In this document: one piece after another, positions 8,303-14,375 of the stretch | Numbering within the stretch: the first letter of the stretch is position 1 | How the letters are laid out: the number at the start of each line of letters is the position of its first letter | Assembly: GCA_002412925.1 (NCBI GenBank) | Contig: DHVZ01000092.1 | Coordinates: forward strand, 1-28,123 | Direction: 5' to 3' | Length of the DNA: 28,123 bases | DNA from: Anaerolineales bacterium UBA5195 | Lineage (GTDB): Bacteria > Chloroflexota > Anaerolineae > Anaerolineales > Villigracilaceae | Notes under the pieces: model-generated | The model's database searches: none | What the model saw: the letters and a program-made list of their open reading frames with translations, nothing else | Told to the model about the DNA's origin: nothing | Translations under genes and position numbers: made by a program

Positions 8303-8692
8303 CTACGTTTTTATCAGCCCTTCGATTTCCTTCAAAACAGATTCCAAATCGGGAGCGTTTGCTGCAACGACTTCAGTTTCTCCAACGTGTTTGTGATGGG
8401 GTGCTGTGGGCAGATCGAGGAAATGGTCGGCGTCATCGTAACGGAAAAGCATTGTTCCATCGGCTTGCATGTACTGGTAGGTATAACTGACCAACTCAAC
8501 TTTCGGATCAGTGGAAACCAGTTCCCTGAAATGCAAGCGCGAGCCGTCTTTGAAAAGCAAGTCCCCGCGCAGAAAACCTTCGGTAGGTGTGCGTTTCTCG
8601 GTGTGGACATCCTGCGATCTGACCATGCGGGAAAGCGCGAGAATGTCGCTGATATACCGAAAATACCCCGCAATCCCACCGCGCACTTTCAT
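8303..8692 (-). CDS. tumE: TumE-like toxin (DUF6516 family)
   Basis: This 129-residue protein resembles the TumE toxins of type II toxin-antitoxin systems. The family signature is clear in YTYQYMQADGTMLFRYDD followed by PHHKHVGE near the C terminus. The start ATG at 8692 overlaps the stop of the upstream antitoxin gene (ATGA), so the two are translationally coupled. A longer frame back to 8764 overlaps the antitoxin and is unlikely. The pair points against the hsd genes and sits between hsdM and hsdS, where it could stabilise the locus. The toxic activity of this family is established only for a few members, and I cannot tell the target from sequence. Confidence 0.85.
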   Translation of the reverse strand: MKVRGGIAGYFRYISDILALSRMVRSQDVHTEKRTPTEGFLRGDLLFKDGSRLHFRELVSTDPKVELVSYTYQYMQADGTMLFRYDDADHFLDLPTAPHHKHVGETEVVAANAPDLESVLKEIEGLIKT

Positions 8693-8979
8693 TTGACTTG
8701 TGCTTCCTTGAAAGCGGACTTTTTCTCTTCGAGCAGGGCCAGCATTTTGGTCTCGCCCTGCCAATCAATGAAATCGAGCGTTTCTTCCAGGTCGCCGGGC
8801 TTGAAGCGGCGCAGGAACTCGGCGGTGCTCATGTTGTATTGCTTCTCGAAGGCTTCCAGGCGGGCGCGAGTCAGTTGAATGCCATGTTCAAGATCATCCA
8901 ATTGGTTCTGGATGGCGCTTTTGATGAGTGGTTTGAGCCGCTTGGCATCGCTGGTTTGAATGGTTATTTGTTGTAACAT
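8689..8979 (-). CDS. tumA: TumA-like antitoxin
   Basis: This 96-residue partner lies directly upstream of the TumE-like gene, with a 4-base ATGA overlap. The ATG at 8979 has a strong AGGAG 8 bases upstream; the open frame continues to 9180 but only through repeat sequence. The protein is charged and largely helical (KSAIQNQLDDLEHGIQLTR, then LEAFEKQYNMSTAEFLRRF), as expected for an antitoxin that binds DNA and toxin. No classic helix-turn-helix is obvious. An inverted repeat and a -10 box lie between the start and the REP element, which fits autoregulation. Assignment rests on context and on general resemblance to TumA. Confidence 0.8.
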   Translation of the reverse strand: MLQQITIQTSDAKRLKPLIKSAIQNQLDDLEHGIQLTRARLEAFEKQYNMSTAEFLRRFKPGDLEETLDFIDWQGETKMLALLEEKKSAFKEAQVK

Positions 8980-8991
8980 TTCGTTCTCCTG

Positions 8992-9022
8992 GCCAGTAAT
9001 CTGACTGGCTAATCGTATTATA
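8992..9022 (-). promoter_or_regulatory. tumAE promoter and candidate operator
   Basis: On the minus strand a perfect TATAAT lies at 9022-9017, with no clear -35 because the REP repeat begins just upstream. Between it and the ribosome site is an inverted repeat, GCCAGT-N6-ACTGGC (8992-9009), a good operator candidate for self-repression. Confidence 0.6.
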
Positions 9023-9040
9023 CTGCTTTCATGCAGACAG

Positions 9041-9120
9041 CGTCCCGAAGGTTGGAATGATGACTCTCGCGCCTGGCAGAAACCCTTCGGCAGGCTCAGG
9101 ACAAGCCCTTCGGGACAGTT
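9041..9120. repeat. REP palindrome upstream of hsdS
   Basis: CGTCCCGAAGG at 9041-9051 and CCTTCGGGAC at about 9107-9116 are the same REP family as around the RAYT gene. A nested segment with CTTCGGCAGGCTCAGGACAA near 9084-9105 resembles the 24-nt insert family. It ends just before the hsdS start. Confidence 0.8.
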
Positions 9121-9132
9121 TTGGATGACTTT

Positions 9133-10275
9133 ATGAATTACGAATTGCTTGCCGATGTTGCGAAAATCATCATGGGACAAAGTCCGCCTTCATCAGCTTA
9201 TAACACGGCTGGCGAAGGTCTGCCGTTTTATCAAGGTAAAACCGATTTTGGCGACATGTACCCAACTCCAAGAGTTTATTGCACTGAGCCAAGTCGAATT
9301 GCCGAGAATGGCGATATTTTGATTTCTGTTCGCGCACCAGTCGGCCCAACCAATGTAAGTCGTGAGCGTTCTTGTATTGGGCGTGGCATCTCTGCGATTC
9401 GCATTGGCGAAAAACTTGACCGTGACTTCCTGCTTTATTTTTTACGCTTTTACGAACCTGAGTTAGCCAAAGCAGGCACAGGTTCAACATTTTCGGCCAT
9501 TTCACGCGAAGACCTTGAAACAATCAAAGTTCCCTTACCCCCGCTGACCGAGCAAAAGCGGATTGCATCCCTGCTGGCGCGCGCCGACCGCCTGCGCTTC
9601 GTGCGCCGGGCCGCGCGCGATCTTGGCGATGAACTGCTTCAATCCGTGTTTTTGGAGATGTTTGGGGATCCTGAGACAAACCCAAAGGGTTGGGATGCTG
9701 ATGATTTTGAGAAGGCCATTTTAAGTACTCAAAACGGTTATTCTCCTAGAGAAGACTTCAACCCAAATGGAACAATCGTTTTACGAATTCGTGATATTAG
9801 TTCTGGGAAAGTTGATTTATCTGACCCCAGACGAATGATTATTTCAGAAAAAGAGTTGGCTAAATATGCACTTGAATCAAAAGACTTGATTGTTGTCCGA
9901 GTAAACGGGAATCCAAATTTTGTTGGTATAGCGTCAGAGTTCACTGCCCAAAATGAGCCGATTGTTTTTAGTGACCATGTTATTCGAATAAAAATGGACA
10001 AGAGTAGATTGAATACAACTTTTGTTGTCTATTTGCTAAATTCGCCTTATGGACGCAAACAGGCTTTAGGAAATATTTCAACAACGGCCGGTCAATTTAC
10101 AATCAATAGTTCGGGGTTATCACGCATAAAGATGATCTATCCTCCGCTGAGCCTGCAAGCCGAGTTTGCGGGCGTAGTGGCGCGGGTCGAGAGTCTGCGC
10201 GGGCGCATGGGGGAAAGTGAAAGACAAGTTGAGAATCTTTTTGAGACATTGTTAGCTCAATTATTTGGAGAATAG
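9133..10275 (+). CDS. hsdS: Type I restriction-modification specificity subunit
   Basis: HsdS supplies both DNA target recognition domains. I prefer the ATG at 9133, with GGATGA just upstream, over the TTG at 9121. The order is TRD1 (to about residue 136), conserved region 1 (PLPPLTEQKRIASLLARADR and the linked helix ending EMFGDPETNPKGW), TRD2 (about 187-340), then conserved region 2 (YPPLSLQAEFAGVVARVESL). That is a full two-TRD subunit of 380 residues. The conserved region is GC-rich (9541-9650), while both TRDs, especially 9690-10130, are AT-rich, as expected for TRD exchange. A degenerate copy of its last 37 codons lies at 10627-10811, beyond the next gene, which suggests the present 3' half was imported with that gene. 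Confidence 0.93.
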   Translation: MNYELLADVAKIIMGQSPPSSAYNTAGEGLPFYQGKTDFGDMYPTPRVYCTEPSRIAENGDILISVRAPVGPTNVSRERSCIGRGISAIRIGEKLDRDFLLYFLRFYEPELAKAGTGSTFSAISREDLETIKVPLPPLTEQKRIASLLARADRLRFVRRAARDLGDELLQSVFLEMFGDPETNPKGWDADDFEKAILSTQNGYSPREDFNPNGTIVLRIRDISSGKVDLSDPRRMIISEKELAKYALESKDLIVVRVNGNPNFVGIASEFTAQNEPIVFSDHVIRIKMDKSRLNTTFVVYLLNSPYGRKQALGNISTTAGQFTINSSGLSRIKMIYPPLSLQAEFAGVVARVESLRGRMGESERQVENLFETLLAQLFGE

Positions 10276-10277
10276 AT

Positions 10278-10628
10278 ATGGTAGCCAAACCACCCATTCC
10301 ACCCGAAGTTCAAGCCGAAGTCCAGAAACTGATCGATGAATTCAACCGGGAAAACTTCAACGATGAGGAGTGCAAGGAATTGGGCATTACTGGCTACTCG
10401 GCGCGCTTCAAAGGCAAATATCTCTATCTCGACCGTGACGACATGGGAGAACCATCGCCGATTTGCCGTCTCACCTGGAACGGCAAAATGGACAATTGGG
10501 ATTTTGCCATTTACAAGTATTCTGACAATCGCTATGATCCTGAAGAATGGTTTTTCCCCGGCGATCAATATGTTGATGGCACGGTCACTGGCGCAATGAA
10601 AGCCGGGATGGAAGCATATGGTATTTGA
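10278..10628 (+). CDS. Small conserved hypothetical protein, hsdS-coupled
   Basis: I do not recognise this 116-residue protein. It begins 2 bases after the hsdS stop, with GGAG in the end of hsdS, so it is probably translated with it. It is acidic and aromatic-rich, with YLYLDRDDMGEPSPICRLTW and DNWDFAIYKYSDNRYDPEEW, and looks like a compact beta-rich fold without signal or membrane segment. It lies between the intact hsdS 3' end and a displaced second hsdS 3' end, as if carried in with the new hsdS half. Anti-restriction, regulatory or unrelated cargo roles are all possible. Confidence 0.75.
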   Translation: MVAKPPIPPEVQAEVQKLIDEFNRENFNDEECKELGITGYSARFKGKYLYLDRDDMGEPSPICRLTWNGKMDNWDFAIYKYSDNRYDPEEWFFPGDQYVDGTVTGAMKAGMEAYGI

Positions 10629-10811
10629 AGCATTTGCGGGCGTGGTGGCGCGGGCGGTGCACTGAGCCTGTCGAAGTGTCGAGGGTCTGCCTGTCCCGCG
10701 TTCTTGGCGGGGCGCGGGCGCATGTCCGAGGCGGGGAGGCAGGCGTTGTGCTGAGCCTGTCGAAGCATCGAGGGGTTGTTTGAGAGTCTGTTGAGTGAGG
10801 CGTTCAAATAA
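10627..10811 (+). pseudogene. Displaced second 3' end of hsdS with three repeat insertions
   Basis: Starting at GAAGCATTTGCGGGC, the sequence matches the hsdS C-terminal region but is split by inserts of 24, 23 and 24 bases. Removing them leaves 114 bases: 37 codons (EAFAGVVARVEGLRGRMSEA, then GRQAEGLFESLLSEAFK) and a TAA at 10809. The two 24-base inserts share the core TGAGCCTGTCGAA. The middle one is a different small palindrome (CCCGC / GCGGG). As it stands the frame is broken. Confidence 0.88.
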
Positions 10812-10892
10812 GCCCCCTCCCGGCCTCCCCCGGAAAGCACGGGGGCGAAAAAGCCCCAAATGCCGGAGAGCACGGAATTTGGGGGAGGGGCA
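10812..10892. repeat. GC-rich composite palindrome at the island border
   Basis: Outer arms GCCCCCTCCC and GGGGGAGGGGC enclose two inner hairpins: CCCCCG / CGGGGG and CCCCAAATGCCG / CGGAATTTGGGG. It directly follows the hsdS stub and ends 20 bases before an orphan start codon on the minus strand. It may also act as a terminator for the hsd operon. Confidence 0.7.
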
Positions 10893-10911
10893 TGGAGTTA
10901 ATTTATGAAAA

Positions 10912-11033
10912 CATTAGTTTTCTCCTTCCCGGGCTGACCCGGGGATTATGTGAAAGTTATTTTTGAATTTGGAGTTGCTGAATTGCAACCTTGAATTCAT
11001 TTTAGCGAGCCTTTGTAAAGAGAAGGTCTCTTT
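10912..11033 (-). promoter_or_regulatory. Orphan leader region (copy of the DUF2202 gene leader)
   Basis: Read on the minus strand this ends in AAGGAGAAAAC and an ATG (10914-10912), which runs only M-F-S before a stop. It matches the leader of the DUF2202 gene (18510-18602) base for base over long stretches, including TTTTTGAATTTGG, TTGCAACCTTGAA and TGTAAAGAGAA. The operator-like GTTGC-N6-GCAAC is conserved (10974-10989). A GC-rich insert (10928-10950) with CCCGGG arms separates the ribosome site from the rest. It looks like the surviving 5' end of a gene cut off at the hsd island border. Confidence 0.7.
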
Positions 11034-11084
11034 TTGAACAAAGTTTTGTAACGCTTTCGGGTTTTTAACCCACCAAAGATGACA

Positions 11085-11119
11085 AAGCGCGCTTCCATCT
11101 GAGCGATGGAAGCGCGCTT
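11085..11119 (-). terminator. Terminator of the MacAB-lipoprotein operon
   Basis: A perfect 15-bp stem AAGCGCGCTTCCATC / GATGGAAGCGCGCTT with a 5-nt loop lies 22 bases after the last gene. The minus-strand tail is TTGTCATCTTTGG, only partly T-rich. Confidence 0.82.
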
Positions 11120-11140
11120 GGCCTGGAGAACTGGGCAGCT

Positions 11141-11731
11141 TTATTGGGCGAGGGGCGTCAGATATTCAAGCACTTTCTCAAAGAGCAGGGTCTTGGCCGC
11201 CTGTCCGCCGCCGGTGGGCAGCCCGGAGGCTTCGGCAGCGGTGCGGGTGGCGAGTTTATCGTCTTCAGACATGTTTTGCTTCGAGCCGGGGACTTTGGTC
11301 ACGCCGGGCACCGGGGTCGGCAGGGAAACGCCGAACTGGGCGTAGTAAGTGTTCAGTTCGGTGTTGGTAATTTTCAGGGCCGTAATCGCCTGGATTTGGG
11401 CCGGGGTCAAGGTTTGGGCAATTTGGTTCTGAACCGCGGTCAGTTCCTCGGTGGCGGTCGTTTCATCGCCGCTGAGGGCCAGGAAGGCCTGCCAGAGCGG
11501 AGTCAGGGTCTTGGCCTGCTCAGGGGTAATGGCATTGGAGGTGCCATCCAGCTTGATAATCCCGTAAGCCAGCTGGCTGCGTAGATTCGCGGCATCCGGA
11601 AATGTAAGATCCAAAGCGCCAGCCGCAGGCGCAGGCGCAGTTGCCACATTCGCTGCCGGGGCAACCGGAGCGCAGGCAGACAGAGTCAGGACGGTCAGAG
11701 TTAGGACGAGAAAGATGGTGGAAGATTTCAT
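11141..11731 (-). CDS. Secreted lipoprotein, paralogue of the next upstream gene
   Basis: This is a predicted lipoprotein of 196 residues. The start is the ATG at 11731, with GGAGAT upstream, rather than the TTG at 11743. The signal peptide ends in the lipobox LSAC (C20). The mature part begins with an Ala/Pro linker and then a helical domain with LTPAQIQAITALKIT, preceded by LTPLWQAFLAL. This resembles Spy/CpxP-like helical envelope proteins only loosely. Its overall plan matches the lipoprotein at 11843-12412 (SxxLPLWQAL, FTAEQLAAIKTMKLT), so the two are paralogues. It is the last gene of the MacAB-like operon, before a strong hairpin. A periplasmic sensor or chaperone partner of the exporter is plausible, not shown. 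Confidence 0.82.
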   Translation of the reverse strand: MKSSTIFLVLTLTVLTLSACAPVAPAANVATAPAPAAGALDLTFPDAANLRSQLAYGIIKLDGTSNAITPEQAKTLTPLWQAFLALSGDETTATEELTAVQNQIAQTLTPAQIQAITALKITNTELNTYYAQFGVSLPTPVPGVTKVPGSKQNMSEDDKLATRTAAEASGLPTGGGQAAKTLLFEKVLEYLTPLAQ

Positions 11732-11842
11732 GGTTATCTCCAATTGGTTTTGTAGGTTTCAAATTGCCTGAGAGCGGCGTTCGTCAGGGCAGCCAGGGTA
11801 AAAAGCAGGAGCAGAGTTGGATCAGTCATCGCAAACCTGGTT

Positions 11843-12412
11843 TTATTTGAGCGTTTCCAGATATTTGATCGTTGCGCCGGTGAGGGCTGTCGAAGCGCCG
11901 TTGGCCGGGCCACCGCCGGTTTTGCCATTCTCCGCCTGGCGGGTGGCTTTCGCTTCAGGAGACATGCCCTGACCCTGACCGGGCTGCCCGGAACCGCTGC
12001 CGAGGGTCACGCCATTGGCGTTGGCCCAGGTGGTCATCTCCATGGAGGTCAGTTTCATGGTTTTGATCGCAGCCAGTTGTTCGGCAGTGAAAATGGACTC
12101 GATCTGCCCGAGCAGGGCAATGACCTCGGCGCTGGCGCTGTTACCAGAAGCGGTCATGCCCTGCAGGGCCTGCCAGAGCGGCAGAAGTTTGGCAGCCTGC
12201 TCCGGGGTGACCGGGGTGCTGGTTTCGGCCAGTTTGAGCGTACCAAGTGAGAGCTGCATCCGCGCCGGAAGGGCGTTGGTGTAGGTGGTGTCGAGGTTCG
12301 GGCTGGTATACGTTTCCGCAGACGGGAGAGAAGCGGCGGGGGCGGCGGTTCCGCAAGCGGAAAGGGCCAGAGCCAGAAGCATGAAGAGGGTCAGAACAGA
12401 GAAACGGGACAT
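11843..12412 (-). CDS. Secreted lipoprotein in MacAB-like operon
   Basis: This is a 189-residue predicted lipoprotein. The ATG at 12412 follows AGGA, and the earlier in-frame ATG lies inside the permease gene. The lipobox is LSAC (C20). The mature helical domain contains TPEQAAKLLPLWQALQGMT and FTAEQLAAIKTMKLTSMEM, parallel to the neighbouring lipoprotein. A Gly/Gln-rich hinge (GSGSGQPGQGQGMSPEA) precedes a short C-terminal helix ending ATIKYLETLK, like EKVLEYLTPL in the paralogue. It starts 31 bases after the permease stop, so it is in the operon. There are no cysteines besides the lipid anchor, so a metal- or redox-site role is not indicated. Confidence 0.82.
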   Translation of the reverse strand: MSRFSVLTLFMLLALALSACGTAAPAASLPSAETYTSPNLDTTYTNALPARMQLSLGTLKLAETSTPVTPEQAAKLLPLWQALQGMTASGNSASAEVIALLGQIESIFTAEQLAAIKTMKLTSMEMTTWANANGVTLGSGSGQPGQGQGMSPEAKATRQAENGKTGGGPANGASTALTGATIKYLETLK

Positions 12413-12443
12413 GAGCTTTTCCTTTGTCAAAAATTGAAGGGTT

Positions 12444-13655
12444 TTATTCGTGGCGCAAGGCAACGATTGGATCGAGTTTGGCGGCCTGGGTGGCCGGGTA
12501 GTAGCCGAAGAAAATGCCGATCACGGCGGCCGCGCCAAAAGCCAGCGGAACGGAGAGCGGGACGATTTGCGTCCGCATTTCACCGAGTGCGCCAAAGAGC
12601 AGTGAGCCGCCCACGCCGATCAGGACGCCGACCAACCCACCGGCCAGGCTGAGAATGACCGCTTCGAGCAGGAATTGGGTTTGCACATCGGTTGGATGTG
12701 CGCCGAGGGCCATCCGCAGGCCGATTTCGCGGGTTCGTTCGGTGACCGAGACCAGCATGATGTTCATGATCCCGATCCCCCCAACGAGGAGCGAAACCCC
12801 GGCAACCCAGGCGAGCAGATCGCGGAAAGCCGCGGTGGTGGCCTGCTGGGTGGCAATGATGTCCTGTTGGGTCTGGATACTGAAGTCGGGTTTATCAGCC
12901 TCCACATCGTGACGTTTCGCTAACAGACTGGTGATCTGCGTCGTGACGCTTTCAATCTTGTCTTGGCCGATAACCTTGACATAGATCGTGCGGACCGCAT
13001 CTCCCCGCATCAACGAACTGGTCATGTATTTCTGAAAAACGACATTGATTGGCAGGTAAACGCGTCCATCGTAGTCGATATCAGCGACAACACCTTTCGA
13101 GGCCATCACTCCAATGACAGTCAGTTTGGTTGAACCCACCGTAATCGTCTGCCCGAGCGGGCTTTCAGCGCCGAACAGGTCTTTCGCCAAACCGGAACCA
13201 AGCACCGCGACCTTTAGTTTGCGGTCATCCTCGGCAGCGGTGAAATAAACCCCCTCGGCCAAAGGATAATCGCGGACTGATGGAAAATCAGCACTGGTTC
13301 CCACCACGGCAATCGAATCGAGGGTCACGCCATTAGCTTTAACGGTCTGCGGTGCAGGCGATTGCTCGGCGGAGACACCGGTAATCCCGACCACCTGCTC
13401 ACCAATCGCCAGCGCATCTTCATACATAAGCGTCCGGCCTGCACCTGGCACGCCCCGCATCGGCGCAACAATCAACAGGTTCGCACCGAGCGCGTTGATC
13501 TGTTCAGCCACGGCCGCCTCGGCCCCGGAGCTGACCGCCATCATGACGATCACGGAAGCGACACCGATAATGACGCCCAGAGTGGTAAGAAAAGAGCGCA
13601 CTTTGTTGAGCATCAGGCCTTCCCAGGCCACGCGAAGGATTTTGGTGGGTTTCAT
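12444..13655 (-). CDS. macB: MacB/FtsX-type ABC transporter permease
   Basis: This permease of 403 residues belongs to the MacB/LolCE/FtsX class, which transmits force to the periplasm rather than forming a channel. One helix near the N terminus (FLTTLGVIIGVASVIVMMAV) is followed by a large MacB-type periplasmic domain and then three helices. The family signature GGIGIMNIMLVSVTERTREI precedes GLRMALGA. The ATG at 13655 overlaps the ATPase stop (ATGA); the longer frame upstream is inside the ATPase gene. In this organism ATPase and permease are separate proteins, unlike E. coli MacB. With the adaptor and two lipoproteins it should form an efflux or envelope-maintenance machine. The substrate is unknown. 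The symbol follows family resemblance only. Confidence 0.9.
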   Translation of the reverse strand: MKPTKILRVAWEGLMLNKVRSFLTTLGVIIGVASVIVMMAVSSGAEAAVAEQINALGANLLIVAPMRGVPGAGRTLMYEDALAIGEQVVGITGVSAEQSPAPQTVKANGVTLDSIAVVGTSADFPSVRDYPLAEGVYFTAAEDDRKLKVAVLGSGLAKDLFGAESPLGQTITVGSTKLTVIGVMASKGVVADIDYDGRVYLPINVVFQKYMTSSLMRGDAVRTIYVKVIGQDKIESVTTQITSLLAKRHDVEADKPDFSIQTQQDIIATQQATTAAFRDLLAWVAGVSLLVGGIGIMNIMLVSVTERTREIGLRMALGAHPTDVQTQFLLEAVILSLAGGLVGVLIGVGGSLLFGALGEMRTQIVPLSVPLAFGAAAVIGIFFGYYPATQAAKLDPIVALRHE

Positions 13656-14365
13656 AAGGTTTTGTCCGAGCAATGTCCATCGGCAACGGTTTTGCCATCG
13701 CGCACACAAATGGTACGCCCGGCATGACTGGCGATATCCTGTTCGTGCGTGACCATCACCACCGTCACACCCTGCTGGTGAAGTTGGTGCAACAAATCCA
13801 TGATTTCCACACTGGCTTTTGAGTCCAGGTTGCCAGTAGGCTCGTCCGCCAAAATCAGCGGAGGCTGGTTGATCAAGGCCCGCGCAATCGCCACGCGCTG
13901 CTGCTGCCCACCGGAGAGCTGGTTGGGGTGATGGTGAATCCGTTTCTCCAGACCCACCGATGCCAACGCTTCAGTCGCCCGCGCACGCTGTTGCTCCACG
14001 CTCAAATCATTGTTTGTATCGTATAGCATGGGCATCATCACATTATCGAGCGCCGAAAGACGCGGGAGCAGATTAAAGGATTGGAAAACGAAGCCAATTT
14101 TTTGGTTGCGCACATCGGCCAGTTCATTTTTATTCAACCCGCTGACATCCCGCCCGTCCAGAAAATACGCGCCGGAGGTTGGGCGGTCGAGGCAGCCCAG
14201 GATGTTCATCAAGGTTGATTTTCCAGAGCCGGAAGGCCCCATGACGGCGACAAATTCGCCACGTTGGACACTGGCATTCAGCCCATTCAGGGCATACACC
14301 ATGGCCTCTTGCTCTTCGCCATAAACCTTGCTCAGGTTTTGGACGTCAATTAGTGCTTCATTCAT
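13652..14365 (-). CDS. MacB/LolD-type ABC transporter ATPase
   Basis: This is the ATP-hydrolysing subunit for the neighbouring permease. I choose the ATG at 14365, after AAGGTGG and 10 bases past the adaptor stop, giving 237 residues; a TTG/ATG at 14392 would overlap the adaptor gene. All ABC motifs are present: Walker A GPSGSGKST, Q-loop FVFQSFNLLPRL, signature LSGGQQQRVAIARAL, Walker B LILADEPTGNLDS and the H-loop VTHE. The ADEPTGNLDS and NLLPRLSALDNVMMP segments are typical of the LolD/MacB/FtsE group. The stop overlaps the permease start by 4 bases. No abnormality is visible. Confidence 0.93.
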   Translation of the reverse strand: MNEALIDVQNLSKVYGEEQEAMVYALNGLNASVQRGEFVAVMGPSGSGKSTLMNILGCLDRPTSGAYFLDGRDVSGLNKNELADVRNQKIGFVFQSFNLLPRLSALDNVMMPMLYDTNNDLSVEQQRARATEALASVGLEKRIHHHPNQLSGGQQQRVAIARALINQPPLILADEPTGNLDSKASVEIMDLLHQLHQQGVTVVMVTHEQDIASHAGRTICVRDGKTVADGHCSDKTL

Positions 14366-14375
14366 CACAGCCACC

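Noticed and set aside
8291..8878. Long + strand open frames over the toxin-antitoxin pair
   Set aside because: They lie antisense to recognisable tumE and tumA coding sequence, have no ribosome site and show low-complexity, cysteine- and serine-rich translations typical of shadow frames.
655..10275. A BREX, DISARM or other multi-gene defence system
   Set aside because: Only hsdR, hsdM, hsdS and a toxin-antitoxin pair are recognisable; no PglX/PglZ, BrxC or DrmA-like protein is encoded.
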